Positions 22,909 to 33,445 of a DNA stretch of 64,000 nucleotides are shown here, in pieces. Positions within the stretch are counted from its first letter, which is position 1; each line of letters opens with the position of its first letter. Source of the stretch: Ceratodon purpureus (lineage: Eukaryota > Streptophyta > Bryopsida > Pseudoditrichales > Ditrichaceae); the NCBI GenBank assembly GCA_014871385.1, contig CM026426.1, forward strand, positions 17,546,183-17,610,182, given 5' to 3'. The notes under the pieces were generated by a model. That model did not search any database. It worked only from the letters and a program-made list of their open reading frames with translations, and was not told the DNA's origin. Both the position numbers and the translations under genes were made by a program.

Positions 22909-23292
22909 CTAGTGACGGCGCATCCTCCAAAACCGCCTGGTTTGCTGAACCGGGCACGGCAGAATTGCCGGTAGAGCGAACACCACATAGGCTGGCCTTC
23001 TCACTCTAATAGGCGAGGAAGGAGAGGGTGGAGACATCGGCGGTGAGCCCTGTGGAGGGGAAGTGGGCATGGAGCCCGGGGACGTAGGCTCATACACTGG
23101 GGATGTAGGCATGTACACTGGGGATGTAGGCATGTACACGGGAGAGGTAGGCATGTACTCTGGAGAGTGGACCTCGAAAGGTCCACTATCCACACCTACA
23201 TGGTTGGCTACATCACAGGTACAATAAGGCTGATCAAATGAATCCGAGAGATCGGAAACATTGATAACTGAAATAGGGGAGGTGGCTGACAT
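22909..23292 (-). CDS. ORF with RNA polymerase II CTD-like heptads
   Basis: A 127-residue frame from the ATG at 23292. Residues 46-72 repeat YMPTSPV three times, then YEPTSPG, then SMPTSPP and a Ser/Pro tail. The RNA polymerase II largest-subunit CTD consensus is YSPTSPS, so each unit keeps Y1, P3, T4, S5 and P6. A Cys pair (YCTC) precedes it and a basic tail follows ([10 protein letters not shown]). It lies directly upstream of the ParB-like exon on the same strand; whether it is spliced to it is undecided because no clean phase-matched junction was found. Confidence 0.5.
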   Translation of the reverse strand: MSATSPISVINVSDLSDSFDQPYCTCDVANHVGVDSGPFEVHSPEYMPTSPVYMPTSPVYMPTSPVYEPTSPGSMPTSPPQGSPPMSPPSPSSPIRVRRPAYVVFALPAILPCPVQQTRRFWRMRRH

Positions 23293-23614
23293 CTCAGGTG
23301 CATCTGAAAATACCTAGAGTTGAAGAAACAAACAAAGGGTTATCTTCTACTTTAAATAGGGTCAAGGCCAAAGCCCAACTAGTAATTCATACAACTATAC
23401 GGAGGTTGAGAAAGTATTCAACTACCTCGGTCTCTACTGGAGTTAGGTCTTGACGTTGGCTCCCCATATTTTCCTTAGAGGACTCCTGATTACAAAACAA
23501 AGTAATGGTTATTAGAAATCACAATAATCATGATGCTTAGTGTTCAATTACTCAATTCAAAATCCAAATAAACCACACAACAAGTCTGGAAATCGTAAAA
23601 CCAAATAATAATAA

Positions 23615-23958
23615 GCATCATTGGCCTACCCCGGAGGGATGAGCCTCCGCAATCATTTCGAGAGGGCGTCTCCCCGGCCTATTGTCTGTGACGACAGTAG
23701 GCTTGGGGGATGTCAAAAATAAAAATAATAATTTCAAAAAAACAAGAAATTAATATTGCAAAAAAAAAAGCATCCTCGGCCCACCCCCAAGGAGGTGAGC
23801 CTCCGCAAGCTTGAGCTCTCCGGGGCTCCCGGCCTACTATCTGTACAGATAGTAGGTCCGGGGTCGCCTTTGAGCAAATTAATATTGCAAAAAGAAAGCA
23901 TCCTCGGCCCACCCCTAAGGAGGTGAGCCTTCGCAAGCTTAAGCTCTCCGGGGGCTCG
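23615..23958. repeat. Three dispersed direct repeats with hairpin
   Basis: Units at 23615-23710, 23770-23874 and 23899-23958 share GCATCCTCGGCCCACCCC, AAGGAGGTGAGCCTCCGC, AAGCTTGAGCTCTCCGGGG. The spacers contain the A-rich string AATTAATATTGCAAAAA. Units 1 and 2 end in a conserved stem-loop; unit 3 stops before it. Confidence 0.75.
23833..23856. repeat. Perfect 24-bp palindrome
   Basis: CCTACTATCTG then TACAGATAGTAGG, reading the same on both strands. The cognate position in repeat unit 1 (about 23680-23702) forms the same stem with different bases. Confidence 0.75.
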
Positions 23959-24428
23959 AAGTCGCTGCCTCCCTAAAGTTGATCACTAGCTCGAGTGACA
24001 CGATGTGGCCATCCGCGAATTGGCACAAGACCATCTCTACTGGTAAGCAGCAGCACTACGACCTCGACACTCTCAAATCGAAAAATCTCCCCAACTCCGC
24101 CCAAAGGCAAGGCCTCCACAATCCCATGAACAAGCGGAGCATGCTACCCACGCAGCCCGAAGCAACTGCAAATAAGCTAAACCCAATTCGCAAAATTTCT
24201 CGAACTACAAAACCTTCACATCGCAACCCTCAAAAATGCATCAACCAACTACCCACAATCCACAACAGCAAAACACGACACACAAGCCACATCAACAATG
24301 ATTATCACTAAGTCAAACTTAATCGACCCGTACAACATAATTGTACGACCAGAACTCATTACTTAAAGCTTCAATACCGTACTATCGAGTATTGCCCCAA
24401 GATTCAAACCCCACCCCATTCAAATGCC

Positions 24429-24750
24429 TCAGTAGTCTGACAAGCTCAGACCCCGTACCTGCTCTCCATCTTCCGGGTCTTCCTCCCCGTCGTCCTCGTC
24501 CGCCCTCTCCTGGTAGTCGCTCGCCTCCCCAGCCAAACCGAGCTGCTCCTTCCCTCCTCCCTGCTCGTCCGCGGCCATCTCAACAGGACCCTGCCCCGCG
24601 CCGACTTGCTCTTCTTCCTCTCCCCTTAGCAGCTCGACTCTTGCAGCCATTGCCTCGCCCCTTTCTCCTGCTCTCAATATCTCACACCTCGCCCTCCTCG
24701 CGATAGCAACCAAATGCTCCAGTTTGCTCCGCTCTTCAAGAAGTGAGCCC
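24429..24750 (-). CDS. Glu-rich coiled-coil fragment
   Basis: An open frame, EERSKLEHLVAIARRARCEIL then AGERGEAMAARVELLRGEEEE, ending in acidic EDDGEEDPEDGEQ. The heptad-like Leu/Ala spacing suggests a coiled coil. Boundaries are unclear and no family is recognised. It could be the N-terminal exon of a repeat-associated protein, given the repeats just downstream. Confidence 0.3.
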
Positions 24751-24946
24751 CTACTTGAATCTCCGAGTACCCTTATCCTTGGGTACCTCTAAGCATGTAT
24801 TTAAAAAATTTACAACCGTGATTTCTTAGGCATTTATGTGAATTTAAGCAGATCCTTCGGAAATTTGCCTAATACAAATTTAAAATCGTAAAAAGCATAG
24901 CATGTTTTCATTTTAATACTGAATTAATATAAACAATCAACATCAG

Positions 24947-25417
24947 TCAAGACGGTATAGTAACACTAACCTCATTGGAGTTAAAATGTAGATCTGATTG
25001 AGAATCCGGATCCCACGTCAAAGAGTCATTGAATCTGATAGACGGCTGTGGTGACTCCACTCTTTGACTACAATTAAAAACTAATTTTTCCGTCATGGCC
25101 TCACGTGCAACTCCACTTAAGAGTACCTCATGTTCCTGTTCGTGATTCCCAACGACGGTATTCTCTAAAAACTCTTTCTTTTCCTCCACTATAGAGTCTA
25201 GAATGAGTTTACGAATGCTACAAAACTTCAAGGCTACGGGCAGACCCGCTCCTCTTCTATTCACGGGTGCACTCAAGTGATCAGCTTTTAAATCTACCTT
25301 CTTACGTGATGCTCTCCTCTTTCTCGCTCTCTTATTCATAAAATCTGTCTTACATGGTTTACTTCTTGGTTTAGGAGTGACATAAGTGGAGGAAGTAGAC
25401 CCTCCACTATCCTTCAT
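24947..25417 (-). CDS. Small basic, nuclear-looking hypothetical protein
   Basis: The first ATG (25417) follows a TATA box on the reverse strand (TATATAAG, 25479-25486) by about 60 bp. The product is about 156 residues with a strong bipartite nuclear signal (NKRARKRRASRKK, about residues 28-40) and an acidic C-terminus. No domain is known. It lies head-to-head with the MULE-type gene whose TATA box is at 25926, sharing a 0.45-kb intergenic promoter region, so it may be an accessory gene of the same element. Confidence 0.5.
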   Translation of the reverse strand: MKDSGGSTSSTYVTPKPRSKPCKTDFMNKRARKRRASRKKVDLKADHLSAPVNRRGAGLPVALKFCSIRKLILDSIVEEKKEFLENTVVGNHEQEHEVLLSGVAREAMTEKLVFNCSQRVESPQPSIRFNDSLTWDPDSQSDLHFNSNEVSVTIPS

Positions 25418-25925
25418 GTGTCTAAGTAACCTACTGACCCTCCTCACAATAAAGGACTCTATAGAACTTGAGCTCTGCTTATATACTGATCATTCCTAAC
25501 TACTGCTGGAGAACTCTTCCTATCATAATATTATCGATCACTGACATGTGCCTTTAAAATTGGTCACTGACATTCTACAACTAATGATAAATGAATTTTG
25601 AATTAAAGTTGATGTGCAAATAAATTTAAATAAAATTGATAGGAAAATCATTAAAATCTCTACTTAAATAGAATTGATGACAAAGGGTCAGCCATCACAG
25701 AGGGCCTGGCCATAAGTCCCAGAACGAAAGGCGGCTAAAGCTAATCCTATACATGCTCTCTTGAACAAAAAATCAAACCACGATCTAAAGTGCTTCTGAC
25801 ATGAGATAATATAAGTATACTTAAATTCTCATTACGGCGCCAGGATAACTAACTCTGTTACTTACAGGCTAACTAACTTCCGTTACTCGTGATTCAGATT
25901 CATTTCCTAAGATGCAACCAGAACT

Positions 25926-25933
25926 GTATATAA
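25926..25933 (+). promoter_or_regulatory. TATA box of the MULE-type gene
   Basis: TATATAAT, about 90 bp upstream of the ATG at 26017; it faces the divergent TATA box at 25479-25486. Confidence 0.5.
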
Positions 25934-26016
25934 TCATTGTACTCGACCTCTTCAGTCTCTCATTCTTGTGCACCTTCACTCGATTAGTGTCATATCCCCC
26001 CACTCTACGTTTCAAT

Positions 26017-29000
26017 ATGTCGTGCGCAGCTCCTTGGGAAGTCCAAGGCACAGTCGTCCTTTATGCTCACGGCCTTGGAATTCCTCTCTCTTTTCAGACC
26101 AGTGCCGATGGTATGGCTAGCGTGTCCTCCCAGCACCTAAGTATGAGATTCACTTTTGGAGGATACAATCAGGGTTGAGGAGGAGACTTTTGACGAGATA
26201 ACAACTGAGGTCACTCACACTCTAGGTCAGTTGTCCGAGAGGGGTGAAGATGGAATTCTGTATTGGCACTTGTATCCTGGTACATATAGAGTTTATGGAC
26301 TTATAGAGTCGCAGATGTAGACGTCTACAGAGATTCTTACTCCCCGTCGCTCCTCTACTTGCATTGTTCAGACTCCGCTTCCTCGTGACGTGAAGGTCAA
26401 GGTAGAGTCTGGCCTGGATACTCCTTTTCAAACTCCGATCATCTCTCTCTCTTAAGATGTGGAATGTAGTCTTGCTATGTCGTCCCTTCCTATCACGCAG
26501 GACGCTGCAGAGTCTAGGCCTCCAGTCCCCCCTCCTGTAAAGTCTCCTCATTCCTCTCAAATTTCAAATAATAGTACTATCAGTATAGTCCATTCACTTC
26601 GCAAGCTTGCCGAGAGACCTGGTAGTAAGAACGTTCTGAAAAAAATGGATTACGAAAAACTCCGACACGAGAGAGTAGGGTACTTGCGTGCTGTTTTTGA
26701 CGGACCAGTTCTCTTCGAGTTGCCCCCCGCCGCACTAGGAGCATCACGGTCGCAAGCAAAGTCCATGCAAGGAATGGACAAATGATACGACGACCACATC
26801 TGGACGGAGACCATCACCACCAACATCACCAACGACTTAGGGCTGTCTTTTCGGTCCTCCAACTGCTCGGATGGCTGCGCTGTAACAACAAAGACTGCCC
26901 ATTTCTCGAACGCCGGCCCCGGATTCGTGACGTGAACGAGACCGACTTCGACGCCTGCACACTCCAAGCCTTCAGTGTAAACCTGCCACCACCAAAAGAT
27001 TCCACGGTTGTATGCAAGGTATGCAAAGAACCCCCCGCCTGCATTGCTACCTATAGGGCCCAAATTTTTTATGTGTCTGGTACAGTCAATCAAACTAGGG
27101 TGTGTATCCATCTTGGAACTCACGATCACCCTGTTAAGGTTGGCGACTACAAAGATTCAAAGGATGAGATCAATAGTTTGATCTCAGAACAGGTCGAAAA
27201 CACACCTGGAGCAACAAAGAGCTCTGTCGTGTTGGAGGCGAGCAAGGTTCTAATCGGGAACTTCGTCCAGGAGAACAAGTTCCCAGGCCAAGGAGCTGAG
27301 AGAGAGAAGGTCTTCGTCTTCAAGATGTCAGAAGTAGGGCCAGGTAGTGGTGTCGACTTGGTCACCAGAATGCAACCAGGTAGGGATCTTGACAATGCTT
27401 GGATTATGTTCGACCACGTGAAGCGTGTATGGGATTGGTCCACGATGGCTTGCCATGTATATGACGCCACCTACTGCCGCGTCATGACGATTGCAAGTTG
27501 CGACATGCAATCCGAGGACACTGAAGCCCAGCTGGTCTTCTGGAAGAACCTCAACATCGTTATGGAGAGGAATGGCGTTGCAGCGCCAAACTTCAAGGGA
27601 TTCATGGCAGACAACGCACAAGCAAATTGGAATGCGGTGCGTATCCTCTACCGAAATGGCAACAAAGAAGACAAAATGGACAATTGGGAAAGGTCATGCT
27701 TGTTCCACTGGACCCAGAACATGGTCCAGTACACTGACAAGTACTTCCCCGAAGAGCTCCGGGAACAGCACAAGAAGATGTGCAACCAGTATAGGACAAC
27801 AACGACTTTGACAGAGGCAGACACTCTTTATCACGCGTTGCAAGCATGGTGGATATCTATTGGGGTCCTTGGAGAGAAGGGCCTAAGCAATCTGGGGACT
27901 TGGCTCGCATTCTGGCACCACTGCTATCGTCAGTGGGGTGGATTCATGTCTGCGGTATGATGCTACTAAACCCTTCTGCTGTACTTGTTTTCTGTTTAGG
28001 TAACATAATCGACATCACTTCTATAATTGATTCTAACTACTGTAATTGCTTAAACTGCAGAAATTTACTGAAGAAGAACTTACGGAGATGCCGACCTGTA
28101 ACCTCGCCGAAACAGTTCACAATAAGTGGTTACAAGCATCAGGTAACAACGGCAGCGACCTCTATGTTGCCACTGTGGACGATTACGTTCGAGGCTTTCT
28201 GCAAGTTGTAAACTACTACCAGTTCCTGAAAGGTGATGTAGGCAGAACTGGACCTTCGAAGAAGGAACTCAAGCTTTGAATGGCGGAATGCAGGGCGAAG
28301 AAAACAGGAAATCCTAAAGTCCTTGAAGATCCCATGCTGGATATGCTTGGTGCAGATGAGTTCTGCACCCGTCAGCCTGTCCTGGCAGGAGCAGAGGTGT
28401 TTGGATCACAGAAGCGTAAGGCGGACGTTCTCATCGGAGCTGACGAGGAGTCACACCGACCAGACAAGGTTAACTTCTCACGTCCTAGAGGTGTTGGACG
28501 TAACGTTCGAGCTCGCCCTGTCCAGCTGCCCATCATAGTCAAGGACGATTGTGAAGAAGAAGAGGCCCAAGAATCTCCCGTCCAAGAAGCTTACTCGCCC
28601 CCAACGTCTCCTGTGAACGAGGTCGGCGTTCGCCATGTCAACGCTATTGAAGAAACCAAGGTCGATGTGAAGGAGTGGCACATTGCAAGACTTCACAAAG
28701 CTTCTGCAAAGTGCTGCTGGGCCCAAAGAGCTGGTACAAAAAAGAAGTGCACTGAGAGAATCGTCAGGGGCCCAAACTTCACTGCTGCACCGACCTACAC
28801 CGGAGTTTGGACTAACTATCGCAGGAATACGGTTGAGAGGACACAGTTCTTCTTCTGCTCCAATGATATTGAGCGCTGCGTGAAAGGCACAAGGCGCAAG
28901 TGGGTTGCACACTACTCCAAGGACCAGGAAGTGCCGCCGATTCCAGAGGCGTGGCCCGTAAAACTAGGTACTAACCTGAAGCTCGAAGAGATCCTCGCCC

Positions 29001-29524
29001 TTGAAGCTGCAGGGTTCCAACTCCCGCCGAAGAAGCCAGTCTCCCCAAGACGTCTCTTCTCGTCTGCTCCGCCTCCTGCAAACCTCGCTTATTTGCCGAT
29101 TCTAGCAGAAGCTGACCGCCACCCTGGTAAGCAAGATGGGAACTCGACCTAACCCGGCGCAGCGACTCTCCATGGGCTCCTCTCAGTCCCTCAAGGCTCG
29201 CCTCCGTTCCATCACCATGATACCTCATCCAGGCCATGGTTGCATCATCGGGCTGGATTCGGGCATTGCTCCGTACATCACACAGTACCACATCACCATC
29301 ACCTCTTACCCGAGTTGCACTTGTCCGGCTTTCAGGAAGACGATGACTAAGTTTCAAGGTAAGATACAGTTTTCATACTGTAAACATATTAATACATCTT
29401 TTTAAAGGTCTGCAACCGTAATCCGGAGGCCGAGCTTTTCATCCATGCACCTATCTTTAGTTTCAACGAAGTCAAGCTAGTCCTAGAGAACGAAATCTTG
29501 ACACATCCCTTGGCCAAAAGATAG
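26017..29524 (+). mobile_element. MULE-type transposase gene with SWIM zinc finger (decayed)
   Basis: The N-terminal part from the ATG at 26017 ends at MDYEKLRHERVGYLRAVFDG. A long open part (26782-27960) follows, with Cys pairs (CKVCKEPPAC), a WRKY-like/FAR1-like ACIHLGTHxHPVKVGD block, then the MULE DDE core: CDMQSEDTEAQ, GFMADNAQANWNAVR and the CLFHWTQ (CxxH) motif. An intron runs from about 27955 to 28059 (CTGCAG acceptor). The C-terminal region (28060-29150) carries NLS-like and acidic segments. It ends with a SWIM finger (CTCPAF, later YCKH, 29310-29395) and VCNRNPEAELFIHAP, stopping at 29524. The architecture matches plant MULE proteins. Stops at the N-terminal junctions and a few frame changes make it inactive. 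No terminal repeats were found. Confidence 0.7.
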
Positions 29525-29783
29525 GAGGCACTATACTATTATGGGTTCGAGTATGCATAGTGGACAGTGGTTCATACGGATACATAGCTTGAGGTGATTG
29601 AATTTTTCCTTCTACTGAGTTAGCAATACAAATCTCGTATTGCCTATTTCAATATAAAGGTTTTGTCATTCACATTTATTACATGGTATTACAATAGCAT
29701 TCATTTCAACAAGTGGCATTTGTTATTTATATCAACGCACAATTGGACTGTACTCACTCCATGAATACATTTAAATATAGATT

Positions 29784-30236
29784 TTATTCCTTGAACTTAA
29801 TGCGTTTTGGTATCCCTTTCGCATTTTCAGCACAATCACGAACTACCTCCTGCACTACATGACAAGCTGCATTGACTCTCGTTGTTTGATCCTCAATTGG
29901 CACTTGTCGTAGGCGGGGACGTTTCAACAATGGAATAGCTTCACTCTTTCCACGTAATGCCTCCCTAGAATAAGTCCCCGGTGGAATCCTCTCGACCTTG
30001 GAGTATGCATGAGGTGCCAAAGGGACAACCGGTTCCTCCAGGGGAACTACGAGAACACCTGGCTCTTCAACAGCCACTATGTCTCCTATCACATCTACTT
30101 TTTCTTCCACGCCATCATTTTCAGAACGCCCTTCATTGCACCCATTCAACTCCTCTTCCTCCTTGACCTCCACATACGGATGAAATGGGCCAACGACATC
30201 ACCAAGTGAGATAGTGGTTTCCCCGGCAACTTCCAT
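29784..30236 (-). CDS. Small acidic hypothetical protein with nuclear signals
   Basis: The ATG at 30236 lies 76 bp after a TATA-like ATATTTAAG (reverse strand, 30312-30320). It is about 151 residues long. An acidic start (EVKEEEELN) is followed by KRPRLRQ and a C-terminal KRIKFKE, both NLS-like. It is intact. Like the gene at 24947-25417, it is read toward the MULE-type gene from the far side or end, and may be an accessory gene of that element. A GGCGCC core at about 30338 lies upstream. Confidence 0.45.
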   Translation of the reverse strand: MEVAGETTISLGDVVGPFHPYVEVKEEEELNGCNEGRSENDGVEEKVDVIGDIVAVEEPGVLVVPLEEPVVPLAPHAYSKVERIPPGTYSREALRGKSEAIPLLKRPRLRQVPIEDQTTRVNAACHVVQEVVRDCAENAKGIPKRIKFKE

Positions 30237-30479
30237 ATCACAACACGCTCTTCTCGGAACTTGATTCAAGAAGAGCACGAGCAAAAAGGATGAAAGCTTC
30301 TACTGCCACTACTTAAATATCGAGGAGTTAGATGCTCGGCGCCCTTGAATAGTGGGATATATAAGAATGTTTAAATATTATACCACTCCATGGCATGAAT
30401 AGGTTTGTTATCACTATTTTGATTAATTTGTAGACAAAATACCCTAAACCATCAGTTGAGAGTGAACTAGAACCTCTTT

Positions 30480-30761
30480 CAAAAGATAGAAAATAAAAAA
30501 TGAAAAGGTAAAGAATTGAAAGATAGTAAAATTAGAAGACGAATGAAAAAAAATAAGGATATAGAAAAGATAAAAGATAAATGATAAAAGAATATGAAAA
30601 TAAATAAATTAGTTGATTAAAAGAAAAAACACATAAAAGAAAAAATATACATATATAAAGAGTGCAAAAATAGAAAAAAGTATAAAAAAAAAAAGGATAA
30701 TGATGGAATTAAATCAAAAAAAAGAAGATTTAATGATTTAAGAAATTAAAAATAAAATAAG

Positions 30762-30823
<62 letters not shown>

Positions 30824-31330
30824 GAAGAAAAAAAAGAAAACACTATAAAATAAAATAAAAATAATAAAGATACAAAATAGAAACATTAAAAAGATAAAAG
30901 GTATGAAAATTAAAAATAAATAAAAAATGATTAAAGATAAAAAGAATAAATGATAAAAAAGCGTTAAATGATAAAAGGTAAAAAAATTTAAAATAAGTAA
31001 AAGATAATAAATGCAACTTAAAGATGATGCGTTAATACGAACCGTACATAGTATTTAAAAATAAAAATTAGAAGGGAATAATTCAAATGAAAAAACAATA
31101 AAAAAAAATATACATTAGAAAAAATTGAACACCAAAAATGGAAGATTAAATGGTGATTAACATCAACGTTGTAACACTTTTACTAGAGATTAAAAAACAA
31201 TTGTTAGAATTGGAATTTAAAAGATGGGTAGAATTGAAGAATGCCGAACGAGAAGTTAATTCAAATAATTGAAAAAAAAAACAAAAAGACATGAAGAGAA
31301 CGGTTGAAATGTAGTAATGTGAAGAAAAAT
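30480..31330. repeat. A-rich purine-biased tract with (AT)n
   Basis: About 850 bp of AAAGATAAAAG-type sequence, strongly A-biased on the + strand, with no gene. It includes an uninterrupted (AT)n array at about 30764-30819. Confidence 0.8.
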
Positions 31331-31338
31331 GACCTAGT

Positions 31339-31584
31339 CATGGTTGTTCATAGGACCTCCCTGTCCGAAAGATCGTCCGGTCCGCTTGTCCGTCCGTTAG
31401 AGGTCATGTCCGGTCCATAAGAGAATATTCAAGCATATTCGAGCATATTCGAGCATATTTGAGAAAAAAATTGGAATATTCATAAAATATGTACGATTTT
31501 CACCCCGGACCGACCGGTCCGTCCGTCCGTCCGTCCGTCCATGTCCGGAAATTTTGCCCATGTCCGTCCGTTATGACAACCCTG
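31339..31584. mobile_element. hAT miniature element (MITE), 246 bp
   Basis: A perfect 8-bp duplication GACCTAGT (31331-31338 and 31585-31592) surrounds ends CATGGTTGTTCAT and ATGACAACCCTG. Its left end parallels that of the 10.9-kb hAT at 47148 (GGACCTCC, GTCCxAAAGA, GTCCGTC). Its right end parallels the other end (ACCGACCGGTCC, then (GTCC)n and GGAAATTTTGCCC). It is an internally deleted derivative of that family. Confidence 0.9.
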
Positions 31585-31599
31585 GACCTAGTATTCGAA

Positions 31600-32300
31600 A
31601 TTCAGTTATTCGGTCATTACAACATTAAATAAAGGGGCAGAGGACCTAGATTGAAAATTATTAGAAATAGTGAATTTCAGTCCACGGTTATAGGGTCATA
31701 TTTATTACCAAAAATAGTAATATTCTTAGAATATTCTAAAAATATTCTAAGAATATTCGGATCTACTAATAATAGTTTTTATTATTAGTAATAATATTAC
31801 TGTTTTTAGATTTAGACCTTCATTTTCTGCTCCTAGCTCACCAAATCTCCGCTCGCCGCTCTCCGCTCGCCGCACGCATCCAAGCTACCCCCGCGCCGTG
31901 GGGATTGGAAGTGCCCCAAGCTAGCTCCTAAGCTTAAATAGCTAGGTTTCGAAAGGACTAATCACCTATTCATCTAAAGTATAGTAGCCTGTACCAATAT
32001 TGCATCTAGATTTGCATGCTAGTATATGTATTTGTGGGAGTGCGTTCCTTGCATTGTATCGCCGAAGACCTCAGTATCCCAAATCAGTCCATCCTGGACA
32101 ACACATTCTTAATATATTATGACTCCTTTGAGTCCTTAACTTGCAAATGCCCACGGAGGCTTCCTTCCACTCACTACGATACGACGTTACCCCTAAATCC
32201 CTAATATACTCGGATGGCAAGAGCGGAAGTCAGAGTGCCTGCTTCTCCTCAACGTTTCAATCTACAGTTCATACTGTCTATAGAACAGTCATCTCAGAAT
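31600..32300. other. Gene-less stretch with AT hairpins
   Basis: Contains inverted AT-rich repeats (AATATTCT arms near 31728-31763; TACTAATAATAG and TTATTATTAGTA near 31765-31800) and GCTCGCCGCTCTCC repeats near 31850. No gene. Confidence 0.5.
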
Positions 32301-32317
32301 CGGGCCTTATTCGCCCG

Positions 32318-32834
32318 TCATACTGCATTTTCACTAGCTATCTCAATGTCATCCCAAAATCTCGCGATTAGTTCCGTCACCGTTGCGGACTCCACGGCAT
32401 CGCAGATTACATCAGATGATTGGTTGACCAGCTCAGCATCTATAAAATCAGATTTTACCTCCCTTGCGAAGGTGGAACTCGCCGGATCTTCGGTCACTGG
32501 ATACTCGTGGAAGGCCCTCTCAGTCCGCGGTGTAAGGGTCATTCCATTTGCAAACTCTAATCCTCTAATCCAAGGCTCGAAATCAAACGCACTGTGGAAG
32601 TCTGAATGCCAGATACAGTCGGCCTCTGCGCAAAAGCCATTGCCCGGCATAGTTAGAAAGAACACTAACCGTCAAGCATACTTTTCAATCCTTTGCAAAA
32701 GCAATTACAGACATACCCGCACAGGAGATTTGGATAGCGCCTGGAACTCGAAGTTGCACAGTCGCCCGCCTTGCGCATCCCCGCCTAGATCTTCGCTTTG
32801 CTGCCTTCTTTGCTCGTCTCTTCCTTGGCGCCAT
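32318..32834 (-). CDS. Two-exon small nuclear-looking protein
   Basis: Exon 1 is 32834-32717 (MAPRKRRAKKAAKRRSRRG, a strong nuclear signal), with donor GTATGT. Exon 2 is 32625-32318, acceptor GCGCAG, phase-matched (G plus AG). The product is 141 residues and intact. A TATA box (reverse-strand TAAATATAAGG, 32920-32930) lies about 90 bp upstream and palindrome copy 9 a further 75 bp away. Exon 2 contains TARTxRAFHEYP-like (TPRTERAFHEYPVTEDPAS) and TELIARFWDDIE. No known domain. The start codon context ATGGCGCCA is coding and is not a palindrome copy. Confidence 0.55.
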
Positions 32835-32919
32835 GACTGTAGACGGCAACTGAGATGGAGAGTTGAAAAAGAACTACCTGTGTATATTCCGTAGTGACGA
32901 AGCTCCATTCTCAAGTCCT

Positions 32920-32930
32920 TATATTTATGC
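32920..32930 (-). promoter_or_regulatory. TATA box of the 32318-32834 gene
   Basis: GCATAAATATAAGG on the reverse strand. Confidence 0.55.
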
Positions 32931-33005
32931 CGTCACCACTGGTGACATTGGATAAAGCGCCATTTTCTGAGCCACCACTCTGTTCTAGGATTTAAAGCTT
33001 AGTCC

Positions 33006-33025
33006 AAATGGCGCCCGCGCCATTT
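33006..33025. repeat. Palindromic intergenic motif, copy 9
   Basis: AAATGGCGCCCGCGCCATTT, near-perfect, between two divergent small genes. Confidence 0.8.
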
Positions 33026-33445
33026 CTTGGAATGAGTAGTTTCTATTTTGATTTCAACAAATCTACTATTAATTGCGCAGACTATGACCAAGAATTCAAA
33101 TAGCATGCATCGTGTGGTGTTCAGTCGTATTTTATCTGAATTGGCGAAGTTTTTGGTCCAATCAGATATCTCTTCACCAACCTTCATATCTTTACAAAAT
33201 ATTGAATTCAGGTCTAATTCAATTAGTAAGATTGCCATTTATGATTTTGAGTGTTAGAATTATATAGCCCGCCATTGCTATTTTTTAGTGTTTGAGATGT
33301 ATCTACTAATTCATATCCTAACCGAAACTTCGTTACTGAAGATCACAATAAAAGACCAGGGCTGCACACCAAAGCTTGAAGTGTTCGTTCTTACTACTAG
33401 ACTGACATCGTTCGTGTCATCAATTCTTGTTCCGTCTTTCTATAG

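Larger units (their letters stand above)
18743..23292 (-). pseudogene. ParB-like plus beta-class amino-methyltransferase multi-exon gene
   Basis: A reverse-strand array of about ten exons with GT-AG borders. Order: CTD-like leader (23292-22909); a ParB/sulfiredoxin-like domain with EGNHRLFAW (22716-22134); linker exons (about 22048-20920); a Pro/Ser-rich exon with PPKRGRGRRLKSL (20870-20174); the catalytic part with IPPW at about 19950; then VFEWMAGT at about 19390 and GRHIIACEEDEAIF at about 19260; and an acidic Ser-rich tail to 18743. Motif IV preceding the FxGxG-like motif is the beta-class order of bacterial and phage DNA N4/N6 amino-methyltransferases, and ParB-methylase fusions are known in phages and mobile elements. 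This copy is broken by a handful of interruptions. Its origin (host, transposon cargo or viral) is open, as is whether the leader belongs to the same transcript. Adenine/cytosine specificity cannot be told. Confidence 0.5.

Noticed and set aside
32826-32836. TTGGCGCCATG as another palindrome copy (also 39151-39160)
   Set aside because: It is the start codon context ATGGCGCCA (Met-Ala-Pro) of a gene and has only one arm.
32860-32914. Similarity of GIYTGSxFST here to a frame near 61030
   Set aside because: Match limited to a few residues in frames that are not otherwise supported; probably chance.
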